From positions 1-37,561 of the forward strand of contig DATLNM010000046.1 in NCBI GenBank assembly GCA_035536775.1: a stretch of 37,561 bases of DNA, in the 5' to 3' direction. Source of the DNA: DATLNM01 sp035536775. GTDB lineage: Bacteria > Actinomycetota > CADDZG01 > WHSQ01. Shown piece by piece: positions 22,668 through 31,300 of the stretch; position 1 is the stretch's first letter; every line of letters begins with the position of its first letter. A model generated the notes under the pieces. It did no database searches, had not been told where the DNA came from, and saw only the letters and a program-made list of their open reading frames with translations. Both the position numbers and the translations under genes were made by a program.

Positions 22668-23954
22668 CTACAACGCCGGCTCCACCGCCAATATCCCCAA
22701 CCGATAGGCAGCAGAGGCTTCATCCGCCCGACCCTTGCTCTCATGGAGATCGCCGAGCAGTCTGTAAGTCCTGGCGATCTCAAGTCTCTGTTCGGCGCGA
22801 CGGAAGAGATCGATAGCCCTATGAAAGTGGCCGATTGCTTCGGCGGCATCCGTTTCGCCAATCAGCTCGCCAAGCTCACGCTCCGTGATCGCCAGTTCCG
22901 ACGTCCCGTGAGGAGCCAACACGCTCCGAGCTCGTTCAAGGAGATTCAGAGCGTCGTCATCCCTTCCTTCGAGGCGCGCGATACGGCCCAATTCGTTTAG
23001 CACGCGACCTTCGTCCAGAGTGGCATCGTTTTTCTTGAAAATTTGTTCAGCGGCTCGAAGAACGTCCGTGGCTTCCTGGAGTTTTCCGGCGCTAATCAAG
23101 GAGTAACCCCTTGCTAGTCTGGCGATCGCTACTTCGGTCTCGAAGTCGAGTTGAGTGAATAGGTCTTCGGCGCGAATCAAGGCGGCGTCACATTCCTCGA
23201 ATTGGTCTTTGAATAAGTACGCGCGCGCGACATTGACCTCCATGATCGCTATTGCCTGGGGGTCCTGCACCATGGGCATTAGGCGGAGCGCCTCTGCGGC
23301 AGCATTTTCTGCTCGGTCCTGCAGACCAAACTCGATGTAAGGGAGCACCAGTGTGGCGTACGTCTTCATTAAGGCGACTGGATCACGAAGCCCTTCTTGC
23401 TCGAGCATTTCGAGGAAGGCTTCAAGCACATAGATGGCAGCGCTCGTCTCACCAAGGTTCAGCAAACATCTTGACCGACCGACGCGCGCGTCAACTCTGA
23501 GGACAGTTGAGCCGCCCGCCCCAATCTTTTCTGCTTCTTCGAAGAGCCTCACAGCCGACTCTGGATCACCCGCCTGTTCAAAGCAGGTCGCCTGACCCAA
23601 CACGGCTTTGCTCTGAATCCTCGCCAGACCGAAACGTTTAGCGGTCTTCTCGATTTTCCGGTAGGCCTCGCGCGCCTCCGCCTGGCCGCCATGAGCAAGA
23701 GCCAGGCGGGCCTCCATAAGCTCTAGCTCGAGCCGCCCGGGCAGCGAAGCGGGCTGGCCTGTCCGGAGCTCGATGGCAGCCATTCCGAGTTTCTCCGCGA
23801 AGTACTCAATGGCGGCATCAGAGGGCTGCCGCTTGCCTGCCTCAATTGTGCTGACATAGGCGTGCGTATAGTCGGGCTCGGCGAGCTGCCGTTGAGTAAG
23901 GCCCTTGTCCAACCTCGCCTTCCTGAGGCGGTCGCCAAAAGCTGCTAGGTCCAT
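22668..23954 (-). CDS. XRE helix-turn-helix plus TPR regulator (RRNPP-like peptide receptor candidate)
   Basis: A 428-residue protein from the ATG at 23954, which has CGGAG eight bases upstream; the frame extends to 24011 without a site. Residues ~6-58 form an XRE DNA-binding domain (FGDRLRKARLDKGLTQRQLA, YVSTIEAGKRQPS). The remainder is a row of about nine TPR-like helix pairs, for example LGQATCFEQAGDPESAVRLF, VARAYLFKDQFEECDAAL, ARLARGYSLISAGKLQEATD, LNELGRIARLEGRDDDALNL and LLGDLHESKGRADEASAAYR. HTH plus nine TPRs in ~425 residues matches NprR and other RRNPP receptors that bind small secreted peptides after import. A 37-residue ORF with pheromone-like features starts 193 bases away on the other strand. 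Peptide binding is inferred. Confidence 0.9.
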   Translation of the reverse strand: MDLAAFGDRLRKARLDKGLTQRQLAEPDYTHAYVSTIEAGKRQPSDAAIEYFAEKLGMAAIELRTGQPASLPGRLELELMEARLALAHGGQAEAREAYRKIEKTAKRFGLARIQSKAVLGQATCFEQAGDPESAVRLFEEAEKIGAGGSTVLRVDARVGRSRCLLNLGETSAAIYVLEAFLEMLEQEGLRDPVALMKTYATLVLPYIEFGLQDRAENAAAEALRLMPMVQDPQAIAIMEVNVARAYLFKDQFEECDAALIRAEDLFTQLDFETEVAIARLARGYSLISAGKLQEATDVLRAAEQIFKKNDATLDEGRVLNELGRIARLEGRDDDALNLLERARSVLAPHGTSELAITERELGELIGETDAAEAIGHFHRAIDLFRRAEQRLEIARTYRLLGDLHESKGRADEASAAYRLGILAVEPAL

Positions 23955-24026
23955 TTTTGCTACTCCGTTCTGCGAAAATTTCACGAGCAGCTTAACTGGC
24001 TGTTGAGCCAAACCGTCAGAATTCCT

Positions 24027-24040
24027 CGTAGCTGAGGCGT
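24027..24040. promoter_or_regulatory. Small hairpin in the regulator/peptide intergenic region
   Basis: CCTC-GTAGCT-GAGG is a 4-bp stem with a 6-base loop located between the regulator start (23954) and the peptide start (24148). TAACT also occurs at 23993-23997, close to the regulator start. Weak feature; it may be chance. Confidence 0.2.
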
Positions 24041-24070
24041 AAATATCCGGTCCTGCTTCCTCTCCTGCTG

Positions 24071-24115
24071 GTAACTAATCTGGTTACTCTGTGATAACTC
24101 TCTCGTTAAACTACC
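24071..24115 (+). promoter_or_regulatory. Four tandem near-repeats (11-12 bp period), candidate operator for the regulator
   Basis: Related units begin at 24071 (GTAACTAATCTG), 24083 (GTTACTCTGTG), 24094 (ATAACTCTCTC) and 24105 (GTTAAACTACC), spaced 12, 11 and 11 bases, about one helical turn. They sit 30-80 bases before the peptide start codon. TAAACT at 24107-24112 could be the -10 element for the peptide gene, giving a leader of about 28 bases with the Shine-Dalgarno. No strong -35 is present, as expected for an activated promoter. Confidence 0.5.
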
Positions 24116-24147
24116 GAGACAACTGTCGCCGAGTGAGAGGAGATCCC

Positions 24148-24261
24148 ATGGGAAGCAACAAGCTTCGTCTAGCTGTCGGAATCGGAGCGCTGACAGCCCT
24201 ATGGACCATCGGAGCAGCTGAATGGCCTGTTTCGCTTCTCGGCTGGCCCCCCTGCTGCTAG
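24148..24261 (+). CDS. 37-residue peptide gene, candidate secreted signal peptide or leader peptide
   Basis: An ATG at 24148 with GAGAGGAG ideally placed six bases upstream opens 37 codons ending TAG at 24261. Residues 1-8 carry Lys5 and Arg7 (MGSNKLRL), residues 9-24 are hydrophobic (AVGIGALTALWTIGAA), and the tail is EWPVSLLGWPPCC. The layout resembles a small exported pro-peptide: basic start, hydrophobic helix, then a short C-terminal part with two Trp, three Pro and two Cys. It is divergent from the XRE-TPR regulator, as in RRNPP systems. A terminator begins 11 bases after its stop. Alternatives: a ribosome-stalling leader peptide (PPCC before the stop) controlling the next gene, or a tiny membrane protein. 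The coding call rests on the ribosome site, structure and context. Confidence 0.65.
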   Translation: MGSNKLRLAVGIGALTALWTIGAAEWPVSLLGWPPCC

Positions 24262-24272
24262 CGGAATGACAG

Positions 24273-24310
24273 GTGCGCCACCGGGCGAACCGGTGGCGCA
24301 CTCGTTTTCT
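24273..24310 (+). terminator. Strong rho-independent terminator between peptide gene and DUF5317 gene
   Basis: A perfect 12-bp stem (GTGCGCCACCGG at 24273-24284, CCGGTGGCGCAC at 24290-24301) with a GCGAA loop is followed by TCGTTTTCT. It lies between the peptide stop at 24261 and the DUF5317 start at 24312. Read-through control (attenuation) is possible because the next start codon comes only 10 bases after the stem. Confidence 0.85.
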
Positions 24311-24311
24311 G

Positions 24312-24881
24312 ATGGGAATTCTCCTCGCCGCTCTTGCGATCGCCATCGTGTTGGGGGTGGTTCGAGGGGGGTCGGTGGGGCGGCTGGCGTCGTTGCGCCT
24401 GCGCGCGCCGGAGATCCTCCTCTTGGGCCTCGGCCTTCGGCTCGCTCTCGAGATCTTCGGACCAAGTGACGGGACCCTCGTAGGCGGAGCGGCCTTCATC
24501 CTCGTAGCGCTCCCTGGTCTCGTCTTCTTGTGGCTGAACCGTCGGGTGGCGGGGCTCGGACTGGTCACGGCGGGGATCGTGGCCAACCTCGCGGTCATGT
24601 CGTTGAACGGAGGCATGCCCGTCTCGGCGTCGGCCGCCTCGTTGGTCGGAGCGGCGGCTCCAGTGGACGGCGAGGCCCCTCGCCACGAGGAGCTGACGGA
24701 CTCGACGCTCGCTCCCTGGCTCGGTGACGTCATCCCGGTCCCACCCCTGGGCAGGGTCCTGAGCGTGGGCGACCTTCTCCTTGCCGCCGGGCTCATGCGC
24801 TTGATCTATCTGCAATCGACGGCGGGTCCTGCGGTAGAGGGAGCAGCCCCATCCCAGAAGCGCCTGCCCGCGAACCAATAA
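24312..24881 (+). CDS. DUF5317 family integral membrane protein
   Basis: A 189-residue protein taken from the ATG at 24312; the frame opens at 24273 but that lies inside the terminator stem. About five membrane segments are seen, for example ILLAALAIAIVLGVV, ILLLGLGLRLALEIF, AAFILVALPGLVFLWL and LGLVTAGIVANLAVMSLNG. The NGGMPVSASAASLVGAA motif and the later GDVIPVPPLGRVLSVGDLLLA are DUF5317 hallmarks. Function unknown. No Shine-Dalgarno precedes the ATG; the T-rich terminator tail lies there. This suggests either read-through with a leaderless-like start or another promoter. Neighbour of the peptide and regulator genes. Confidence 0.85.
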   Translation: MGILLAALAIAIVLGVVRGGSVGRLASLRLRAPEILLLGLGLRLALEIFGPSDGTLVGGAAFILVALPGLVFLWLNRRVAGLGLVTAGIVANLAVMSLNGGMPVSASAASLVGAAAPVDGEAPRHEELTDSTLAPWLGDVIPVPPLGRVLSVGDLLLAAGLMRLIYLQSTAGPAVEGAAPSQKRLPANQ

Positions 24882-25009
24882 CCCCTGGCGGACGTTACTT
24901 CCCCTGTAGAATCCGGGCGTCGCCATAGTGAGGGTGCCGCGGCAGCTCCTTGCCGATCCATGGTCGACCTTTCGGATCTTTTAAAACGCGATTGGGGGAG
25001 ACGTTGACC

Positions 25010-27226
25010 TTGGCCAGCGGAAAGCGCGCCATCACTGTCGTAGTAGCCGTTTTGCTGCTCGGAGGCCAGCTGATCATGGCGGCCCCTGCGGTCGCCCAAG
25101 AGGCGACGTGCGCGGGCAAGCGCGCCAACATCATCGGGACGTCGGGCGACGATCAACTCATTGGGACGTCGGCTAACGACGTCATCGTTGCCCAAGGTGG
25201 GCATGACGCGGTCTACGGCCGCGGCGGTCGAGATGTGGTCTGCGGCGGCGGCGGTAGCGACACGATCAAGGGGGGCGCCGGCCGCGACCTCCTCAAAGGC
25301 GGCGCCGGCCGCGACGGGCTCTACGGCGGCGCGGGCATCGACCGCCTCAACGGTGGCCTGGGCCGCGATGTGTGTCGCACCGCTGAGGATTCCCGCTCGG
25401 GATGCGAGAACGTGCGTACGCCCGCACCGCGCGACCGCGACAGCGACGGGATCCCCGACTCGAGGGACAACTGCGTCTCGGTCGTCAACAACAACCAAAG
25501 CGATAACGATGGTGACGGTCAAGGTGACGCGTGCGACGCGGACGACGACAACGACGCCGTCGCGGACACCAGCGACAATTGCCCGACGGTAGCGGGATCA
25601 CCCAGCAACAGCGGGTGCCCGCAAACGGCCGATGCCGATGCAGACACCGTCCCCGATGCGTCCGACAACTGTCCGACCACAGGCAACCTGGACCAAAGGA
25701 ACTCCGACAACGACCCGCAGGGCGATGCGTGCGACACGGATGACGACAACGATGGCATCCCCGACACCAGCGACCAGTGCCCGACCACGGTCGGCTCGGA
25801 TCCCAATGGCTGCCAGCCCGTGCCCGACACGGACGGCGACGGTTTCAGGGACAACGCCGACGTCTGTCCGGGCGTAGCCGACCCGGCCCAAGCCAACACC
25901 GACAGGGCCGCGGACGGCGGCGACGCGTGTGATGCCGACGACGACAACGACGGCGATGTCGACACCTCGGATAACTGCTCGCTCCAGGTCAACGCAGATC
26001 AGCGCGACACAGATAGCGACGGCCAGGGCGACGTCTGTGATGCCGACGACGATGCCGACACCGTTCCCGACACCTCGGATGTTTGTCCACTCGAAAGGGG
26101 GCCCGCAGGTACAGCTGGGTGTCCTCCTCAGACGGATAGGGACGCGGACGGTGTTGGCGATTCCGCCGACAACTGTCCGGACGCGCCGAACGCAGACCAG
26201 GCGAACTTCGACAGGGACATCCAGGGCGACGTGTGTGACGCCGATGACGACAACGATCTCGTCGTGGATGCGAATGATCGCTGTCCCTTCGAGAACGGAA
26301 CGGCTGCCAACCAGGGGTGCGTGAATCCCGCCCCGTCGAACCAGCTGGACACCGATCAGGACACCGTTCCCGACTCGCGCGACAACTGCCTGAACACTGC
26401 CAACCCCAACCAAGCGAATTTCGACGGGGACGCGCAGGGCGACTTGTGCGATCCCGATGACGATGGTGATGGTGTCCTCGACGAGGAAGACAACTGTCCC
26501 TTTGCCGCCAACGCACCCCCGCCCGCGCCCGCGGGCGCGCCCCGTAACCCTCAGGCGGACAACGACCGCGACGGTCTCGGCGACCCGTGCGATCCCGATG
26601 ACGACAATGACGGGATCTTCGACGCGGCAACCGACAAGAACAACGATGGAGACACCACCGATACTGGAGAAGGGGCCGATAACTGCGCGTTTGATCACAA
26701 CCCAGATCAGGCCAACACCGATCAGCGCGTAGCCAACAACCCCCCCACTACTCCGCCTCCAGGTGGGACGCCGCCCGGCGACAACCAAGGTGACGTCTGC
26801 GATGACAACGACGACAACGACCCGCTGACGGATTCAGAGGAACTCTCGTGCGGCTCGAATCCCCGCGATGCGAACCAGGACGCAGACGGTGATGGGCTGT
26901 TCGACTCGGACGAGTGTGGCGGTTACGAGTACACCGTTTCGGGTCGGACGAGGACCATCTATACGCGTCCCGATGCCGCCGACACCGACCAAGATGGACT
27001 CACCGATTCCGAGGAAAGAGCAGGCCGCTATGAGGGGTCGCCTCAAGACCCCGAAGACCCGGCCTTCGACCCCACCGATCCTCCGCGTACCTGGACCCCC
27101 ACGGATCCGAGCGACGCGGACACTGACGGCGACTGCGTCAGTGACGGGGAAGAGGTCTTCGCGAGTCCCCCTACGAATCCGACGGTCGCTCAACCTACGG
27201 ATCCGTTTGGACTTTGCGACGCGTGA
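25010..27226 (+). CDS. Secreted RTX plus thrombospondin type 3 calcium-binding repeat protein
   Basis: About 738 residues from a TTG at 25010 (GGGGGAG nine bases upstream); a TTG at 25004 is an alternative. A signal peptide (ITVVVAVLLLGGQLIMAAPAVA) is cut before QEATC. The cap (GKRANIIGTSGDDQLIGTS) and five or so RTX nonapeptides (GGAGRDLLKGGAGRDGLYGG) follow, as in the protein at 3627-4715. A short linker (RTPAPRDRD) leads into about 14 thrombospondin type 3 repeats (DxDxDGxxDxxDNC), for example DSDGIPDSRDNC and DNDGDGQGDACDADDDND. The last ~130 residues have EF-hand-like Asp clusters (ADTDQDGLTDSEERAG). The protein binds many calcium ions and is probably a long rod on the cell surface. No anchor or enzyme domain seen. 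Confidence 0.9.
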   Translation: MASGKRAITVVVAVLLLGGQLIMAAPAVAQEATCAGKRANIIGTSGDDQLIGTSANDVIVAQGGHDAVYGRGGRDVVCGGGGSDTIKGGAGRDLLKGGAGRDGLYGGAGIDRLNGGLGRDVCRTAEDSRSGCENVRTPAPRDRDSDGIPDSRDNCVSVVNNNQSDNDGDGQGDACDADDDNDAVADTSDNCPTVAGSPSNSGCPQTADADADTVPDASDNCPTTGNLDQRNSDNDPQGDACDTDDDNDGIPDTSDQCPTTVGSDPNGCQPVPDTDGDGFRDNADVCPGVADPAQANTDRAADGGDACDADDDNDGDVDTSDNCSLQVNADQRDTDSDGQGDVCDADDDADTVPDTSDVCPLERGPAGTAGCPPQTDRDADGVGDSADNCPDAPNADQANFDRDIQGDVCDADDDNDLVVDANDRCPFENGTAANQGCVNPAPSNQLDTDQDTVPDSRDNCLNTANPNQANFDGDAQGDLCDPDDDGDGVLDEEDNCPFAANAPPPAPAGAPRNPQADNDRDGLGDPCDPDDDNDGIFDAATDKNNDGDTTDTGEGADNCAFDHNPDQANTDQRVANNPPTTPPPGGTPPGDNQGDVCDDNDDNDPLTDSEELSCGSNPRDANQDADGDGLFDSDECGGYEYTVSGRTRTIYTRPDAADTDQDGLTDSEERAGRYEGSPQDPEDPAFDPTDPPRTWTPTDPSDADTDGDCVSDGEEVFASPPTNPTVAQPTDPFGLCDA
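25432..27153 (+). repeat. Thrombospondin type 3 repeat tract
   Basis: Asp-rich repeats coded largely by GAC/GAT and AAC codons, with a Cys closing most units. The DNA is strongly biased, so false long ORFs appear on the other strand. An inserted Pro-rich stretch (PPPAPAGAP) and one at PPTTPPPGGTPPG interrupt the later repeats. Confidence 0.88.
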
Positions 27227-27233
27227 CCACTCT

Positions 27234-28190
27234 TTGAACACACCAGTCCCGTGGCGCCTCGTGCTCATGGCCGCAGTGGTCGTGGTCGCAGGCGCCAGCG
27301 GAGCGGTTGGTGGCCAAGCTGGGATCGAGGGGCCCGTTGCCGGAGCGGCCGCGTGTCCGGTCTTTCCTGAGGACAACGCGTGGAACACTCCTGTCGATAC
27401 GTTGCCGGTCGCGGAGAACTCGGATGCGATCATCCGTTCGATCGGTGCCGATACCGGGTTGCACCCCGATTTCGGGTCGGGCAAGTACGACGGCGCGCCG
27501 ATAGGGATCCCGTACACGGTCGTTCCGGGTGATCAGCCCAAAAAGCGCGTGCGGTTCCTCTATGCAGATGAGTCCGACAAGGGGCCGTACCCGATACCCC
27601 GGCGCGTGAAGATCGAGGGCGGGCCCGAGTCAGACGGCGATCGACACGCGCTCCTGATCGACAAGGACAACTGCAAGCTCTACGAGCTCTATCGCCTGTT
27701 TCGTCGTCCCGATGGCCGGTGGAAAGCAGGGTCCGGCGCGATCTGGGACCTGCGCTCGAATAGGCTCCGGCCCGAAGGGTGGACCTCCGCAGATGCGGCG
27801 GGCCTGCCGATCCTGCCAGGCCTCGCACGCTTCGAGGATGTCGCTGCTGGCGAGATCGACCATGCGCTGCGGTTCACGGTGAGTCAGTCGCGCTCCGCGT
27901 ATATCTGGCCCGCCCGGCATTTCGCGAGCGACGACGACAGCGCGAACCTTCCTCCGATGGGTCTTAGGGTCCGCCTGCGTGCCGACTTCCCGGTCGGCGA
28001 CTACCCGCCGCAGGCTCAGGTCATCCTTCGAGCCCTTCAGGTCTACGGGATGATGGTCGCGGACAACGGTTCGGACTGGTTCATCAGCGGCGCGCCGAAC
28101 CCGGGATGGGACAACGACGACCTCCACTCGCTGGGCGATGTGCTGGGCTCGGATTTCGAGGTCGTAGACACCAGCTCGATGAAGCCTTAG
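27234..28190 (+). CDS. Conserved secreted protein of unknown function
   Basis: About 318 residues. A TTG at 27234, eight bases after the stop of the calcium-binding gene, gives a basic N-terminus and signal peptide (WRLVLMAAVVVVAGASGAVG); an ATG at 27267 is an alternative, and neither has a strong ribosome site, so translational coupling is likely. The mature part carries strongly conserved-looking motifs: CPVFPEDNAWNTPVD, DFGSGKYDGAPIGIPYTVVP, VRFLYADESDKGPYPIP, DRHALLIDKDNCKLYELY, GAIWDLRSNRLRPEGWTSAD, GLPILPGLARFEDV, FTVSQSRSAYIWPARHFAS and VADNGSDWFISGAPNP. I have the impression that similar secreted proteins occur in other soil bacteria, but I know no assigned function. It may work with the calcium-binding protein on the surface. 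Confidence 0.8.
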   Translation: MNTPVPWRLVLMAAVVVVAGASGAVGGQAGIEGPVAGAAACPVFPEDNAWNTPVDTLPVAENSDAIIRSIGADTGLHPDFGSGKYDGAPIGIPYTVVPGDQPKKRVRFLYADESDKGPYPIPRRVKIEGGPESDGDRHALLIDKDNCKLYELYRLFRRPDGRWKAGSGAIWDLRSNRLRPEGWTSADAAGLPILPGLARFEDVAAGEIDHALRFTVSQSRSAYIWPARHFASDDDSANLPPMGLRVRLRADFPVGDYPPQAQVILRALQVYGMMVADNGSDWFISGAPNPGWDNDDLHSLGDVLGSDFEVVDTSSMKP

Positions 28191-28281
28191 GCCGCCTGAC
28201 CGAGGGGGTCCGGGCGGGTAGTGACGGCTTGCCGAAAGGGCATCCCGATTCCGCACCTGGCGGAGCCATACATCCCCCCGA

Positions 28282-28312
28282 GGCGGCGATGCCGCAGGCA
28301 TCGTCCTCCGCC
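28282..28312 (+). terminator. Hairpin after the secreted protein gene
   Basis: GGCGG (28282-28286) plus CGATGCC (28287-28293) pair with GGCATCG (28297-28303) and CCGCC (28308-28312), with a 3-base loop and a 4-base bulge. It lies 92 bases after the stop at 28190 and before lhr. No T-run. Confidence 0.45.
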
Positions 28313-28350
28313 GGGAGAGGACTGTCCCCCACAGGTTGGAAGATGGGGGC

Positions 28351-31300
28351 ATGACTTCTCCGCTTGACGCCTTCGGCCCGCTCACCCGAGCGTGGTTCGC
28401 GTCATCGTTCGAAGCGCCAACCGAGGCACAGCTCGGTGCGTGGAACGCCATCAGCGATGGCGACAACGCGTTGGTGATCGCACCGACCGGTTCCGGAAAG
28501 ACGCTCGCGGCATTCCTATGGGCGATAGACAGGCTCACCGAGGCGCATGGCAACGGCACGCGCGTGCTCTACGTCTCACCGCTCAAAGCACTCGCGGTCG
28601 ATATCGAGCGCAACCTGCGTTCACCACTGAGTGGCATCCGCGCCGCGGCAGCACGTATGGACGTTCCTGCACCACAGATCGATGTCGCGGTGCGCACGGG
28701 TGACACGCCGGCAGAGGACCGCCGGCGTTTCGTCAAGCATCCGCCGGACATCCTCATCACCACACCTGAGTCGCTGTTCCTGATGCTGACCTCGCGCGCG
28801 CGCGAAGCCCTAACCACGGTCGACACGGTGATCATCGACGAGGTGCACGCGATCGCAGGGACCAAGCGCGGCAGTCACCTCGCGCTGAGTCTGGAACGCC
28901 TCGATCACCTCCTCGAGTCGCCGGCCCAGAGGATCGGGCTGTCAGCCACCGTGCGTCCGCCCGAGGAGGTGGCGCGTTTCCTCGGTGGCACCCATGACAT
29001 CAAGATCATCACCGCGCCCCACAACAAGGAGCTCGACCTCAAGGTCGTCGTCCCGGTCGAAGACCTCAGCGCGATCGGAGACGAAACCGGCGAGTTCGTC
29101 AGCGGCTCGGCCGCGGGGGCAGAGGCGAGAACCAGCATCTGGCCGCACGTCGAGGAACGGGTCCTCGAGCTCGTGAGGGCCCATCGGAGCACGATCATCT
29201 TCGCCAACTCGCGGAGGCTCTCGGAGCGCCTTTGCGCGCGCCTGAACGAGCTCGCGGGCGAGGACATCGCGCGCGCCCATCACGGTTCGGTCAGCCGAGA
29301 GCAGCGCGTTGCGATCGAGGACGCTCTCAAGTCCGGCCGGCTGCCCGCGGTCGTCGCGACGAGCTCGCTCGAGCTCGGTATCGACATGGGAGCCGTCGAC
29401 CTCGTGATCCAGGTCGAAGCTCCCGACTCCGTGGCGTCGGGGATGCAGCGCGTCGGACGCGCCGGACACCAGGTGGGCGCGGTCAGCCGGGGCATCATCT
29501 TTCCGAAGTTCCGAGGGGACCTCGTCGAATGTGCCGTCGTCGTCGAGCGGATGAAAGCCGGCGACATCGAGACGATGACCTACCCGCGTAATCCCTTGGA
29601 CGTCCTCGCGCAACAGGTCGTCGCCGCGGTGGCGATGGACGAGTGGCATGTCGACGAGCTCGAGGCGATGTTCAAGCGAGCCGCGCCGTTCCACGACCTT
29701 CCACGCTCGGCATACGAAGGTGTCCTCGACATGCTCTCGGGCCGTTACCCGTCCGAAGAGTTCGCCGAGCTCAGGGCGCGCATCGACTGGGACCGCGCCA
29801 CCGGAACACTGACGGCGCGCTCGAGCGCACAACGACTTGCGGTCATCTCGGGGGGAACGATCCCCGACCGAGGTCTCTTCGGGGTGTTCACTGCCGGCGA
29901 GAAGCCGTCGCGCGTAGGCGAGCTCGACGAAGAGATGGTCTACGAAAGCCGTCCGGGGGAGGTGTTTCTTCTCGGAGCCAGCAGCTGGTTGATCGAGGAC
30001 ATCACCCACGACCGCGTCATCGTGTCTCCCGCACCGGGTAGTCCCGGCAAGATGCCGTTCTGGCACGGCGACGCGCTCGGGCGTCCGTTCGAGCTCGGTC
30101 GCGCCGTGGGCGCGTTCATCCGTGAGGTGTCTTCGGCGACCGACAGGGAGCGCAAGCACCGGTTGACGGTCGCCGGGCTGGACGAGCTTGCCTCGAACAA
30201 CCTGATCGCCTATCTCGAAGAACAGAAGCAAGCGACGGGGGTAGTTCCCGACGACCGAACGATCGTCGTGGAGCGCTTCCGAGACGAGCTAGGCGATTGG
30301 CGCGTGTGCATCCACTCGCCTTTCGGAGCGCGGTTGCACGCGCCGTGGGCTCAGGCGATCACCGCGAGGTTGCGCGACGACCTCGGGCTCGAAGTTCAGA
30401 CGATGCATTCCGATGATGGGATCGTGGTGCGAGTGCCGGATGCGCTCGAGGTCTTCGAGCTCGACTCCATCCTGTTCGACCCGGAGGACATCGAGGACCT
30501 CGTGATCGCCGAGGTTGGGAACTCGGCATTGTTCGCCAGCAGATTCCGGGAATGCGCAGCTCGAGCATTGTTGCTGCCACGTCGCAGGCCGGGGTCACGC
30601 ACTCCGCTATGGCTGCAACGCCAGAAGAGCTCGTTCTTGCTGCAGGTCGCCCGGAAGTACGAGTCGTTCCCCATCGTGCTCGAGTCCTACCGAGAGGCGC
30701 TCCAGGATGTCTTCGACCTTCCCGGACTTGTCGAGCTGATGTCGCTCATCCGAAGGCGGGAGGTCCGCGTCGTCGAGGTGACGACCGATCTTCCGTCGCC
30801 ATTCGCAAGCTCGCTGCAGTTCGGTTACATCGGAGCGTTCCTCTACGAAGGCGACGCGCCTCTCGCAGAACGACGCGCGCAGGCGCTATCGCTGGACCGA
30901 TCATTGCTCGCCGAGTTGATGGGACGCGAGGAGCTTCGCGAGCTCATCAGCGCGGACGCGATCACCAGCCTGGAGCTAGAGCTTCAACTCCTCGTCGACG
31001 AGCGGAAGATACGTACCGCGGAGGGGCTTCAGGACGCGCTCAGGAACCTCGGGGACCTGACAGAGTCCGAGATCACCGAGCGCTCGGCGCGTCCTGAGGA
31101 AGTCAGGGTATGGATCGACGACCTTCACGCACGCAGTCAGGCGATCGCGGTCAGGATCGCGGGGGAAGAGCGGTGGATCGCGGTCGAAGACGCGGCGCGC
31201 TATCGAGATGCCGTGGGTGTGGCACTTCCTATGGGTTTGCCCGAGGTCCTGCTCGACCCAGTCCCGGATCCGATCGGTGACCTCATCGGCCGTTTCGCGC

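Noticed and set aside
25598..26788. Long minus-strand frame (about 396 codons) rich in Val, Ile and Gly
   Set aside because: It is the antisense shadow of the thrombospondin type 3 tract; the biased GAC/GAT/AAC codons remove stops on the other strand. The plus-strand protein has signal peptide and clear repeats.
27630..28559. Minus-strand frame of about 309 codons
   Set aside because: Spans the opposite strand of the secreted protein gene, the hairpin and the lhr start; no ribosome site or domain.
28942..30231. Minus-strand frame of about 429 codons inside lhr
   Set aside because: Antisense to conserved helicase motifs; composition is of a GC-rich shadow frame (His/Arg/Asp-rich) with no domain.
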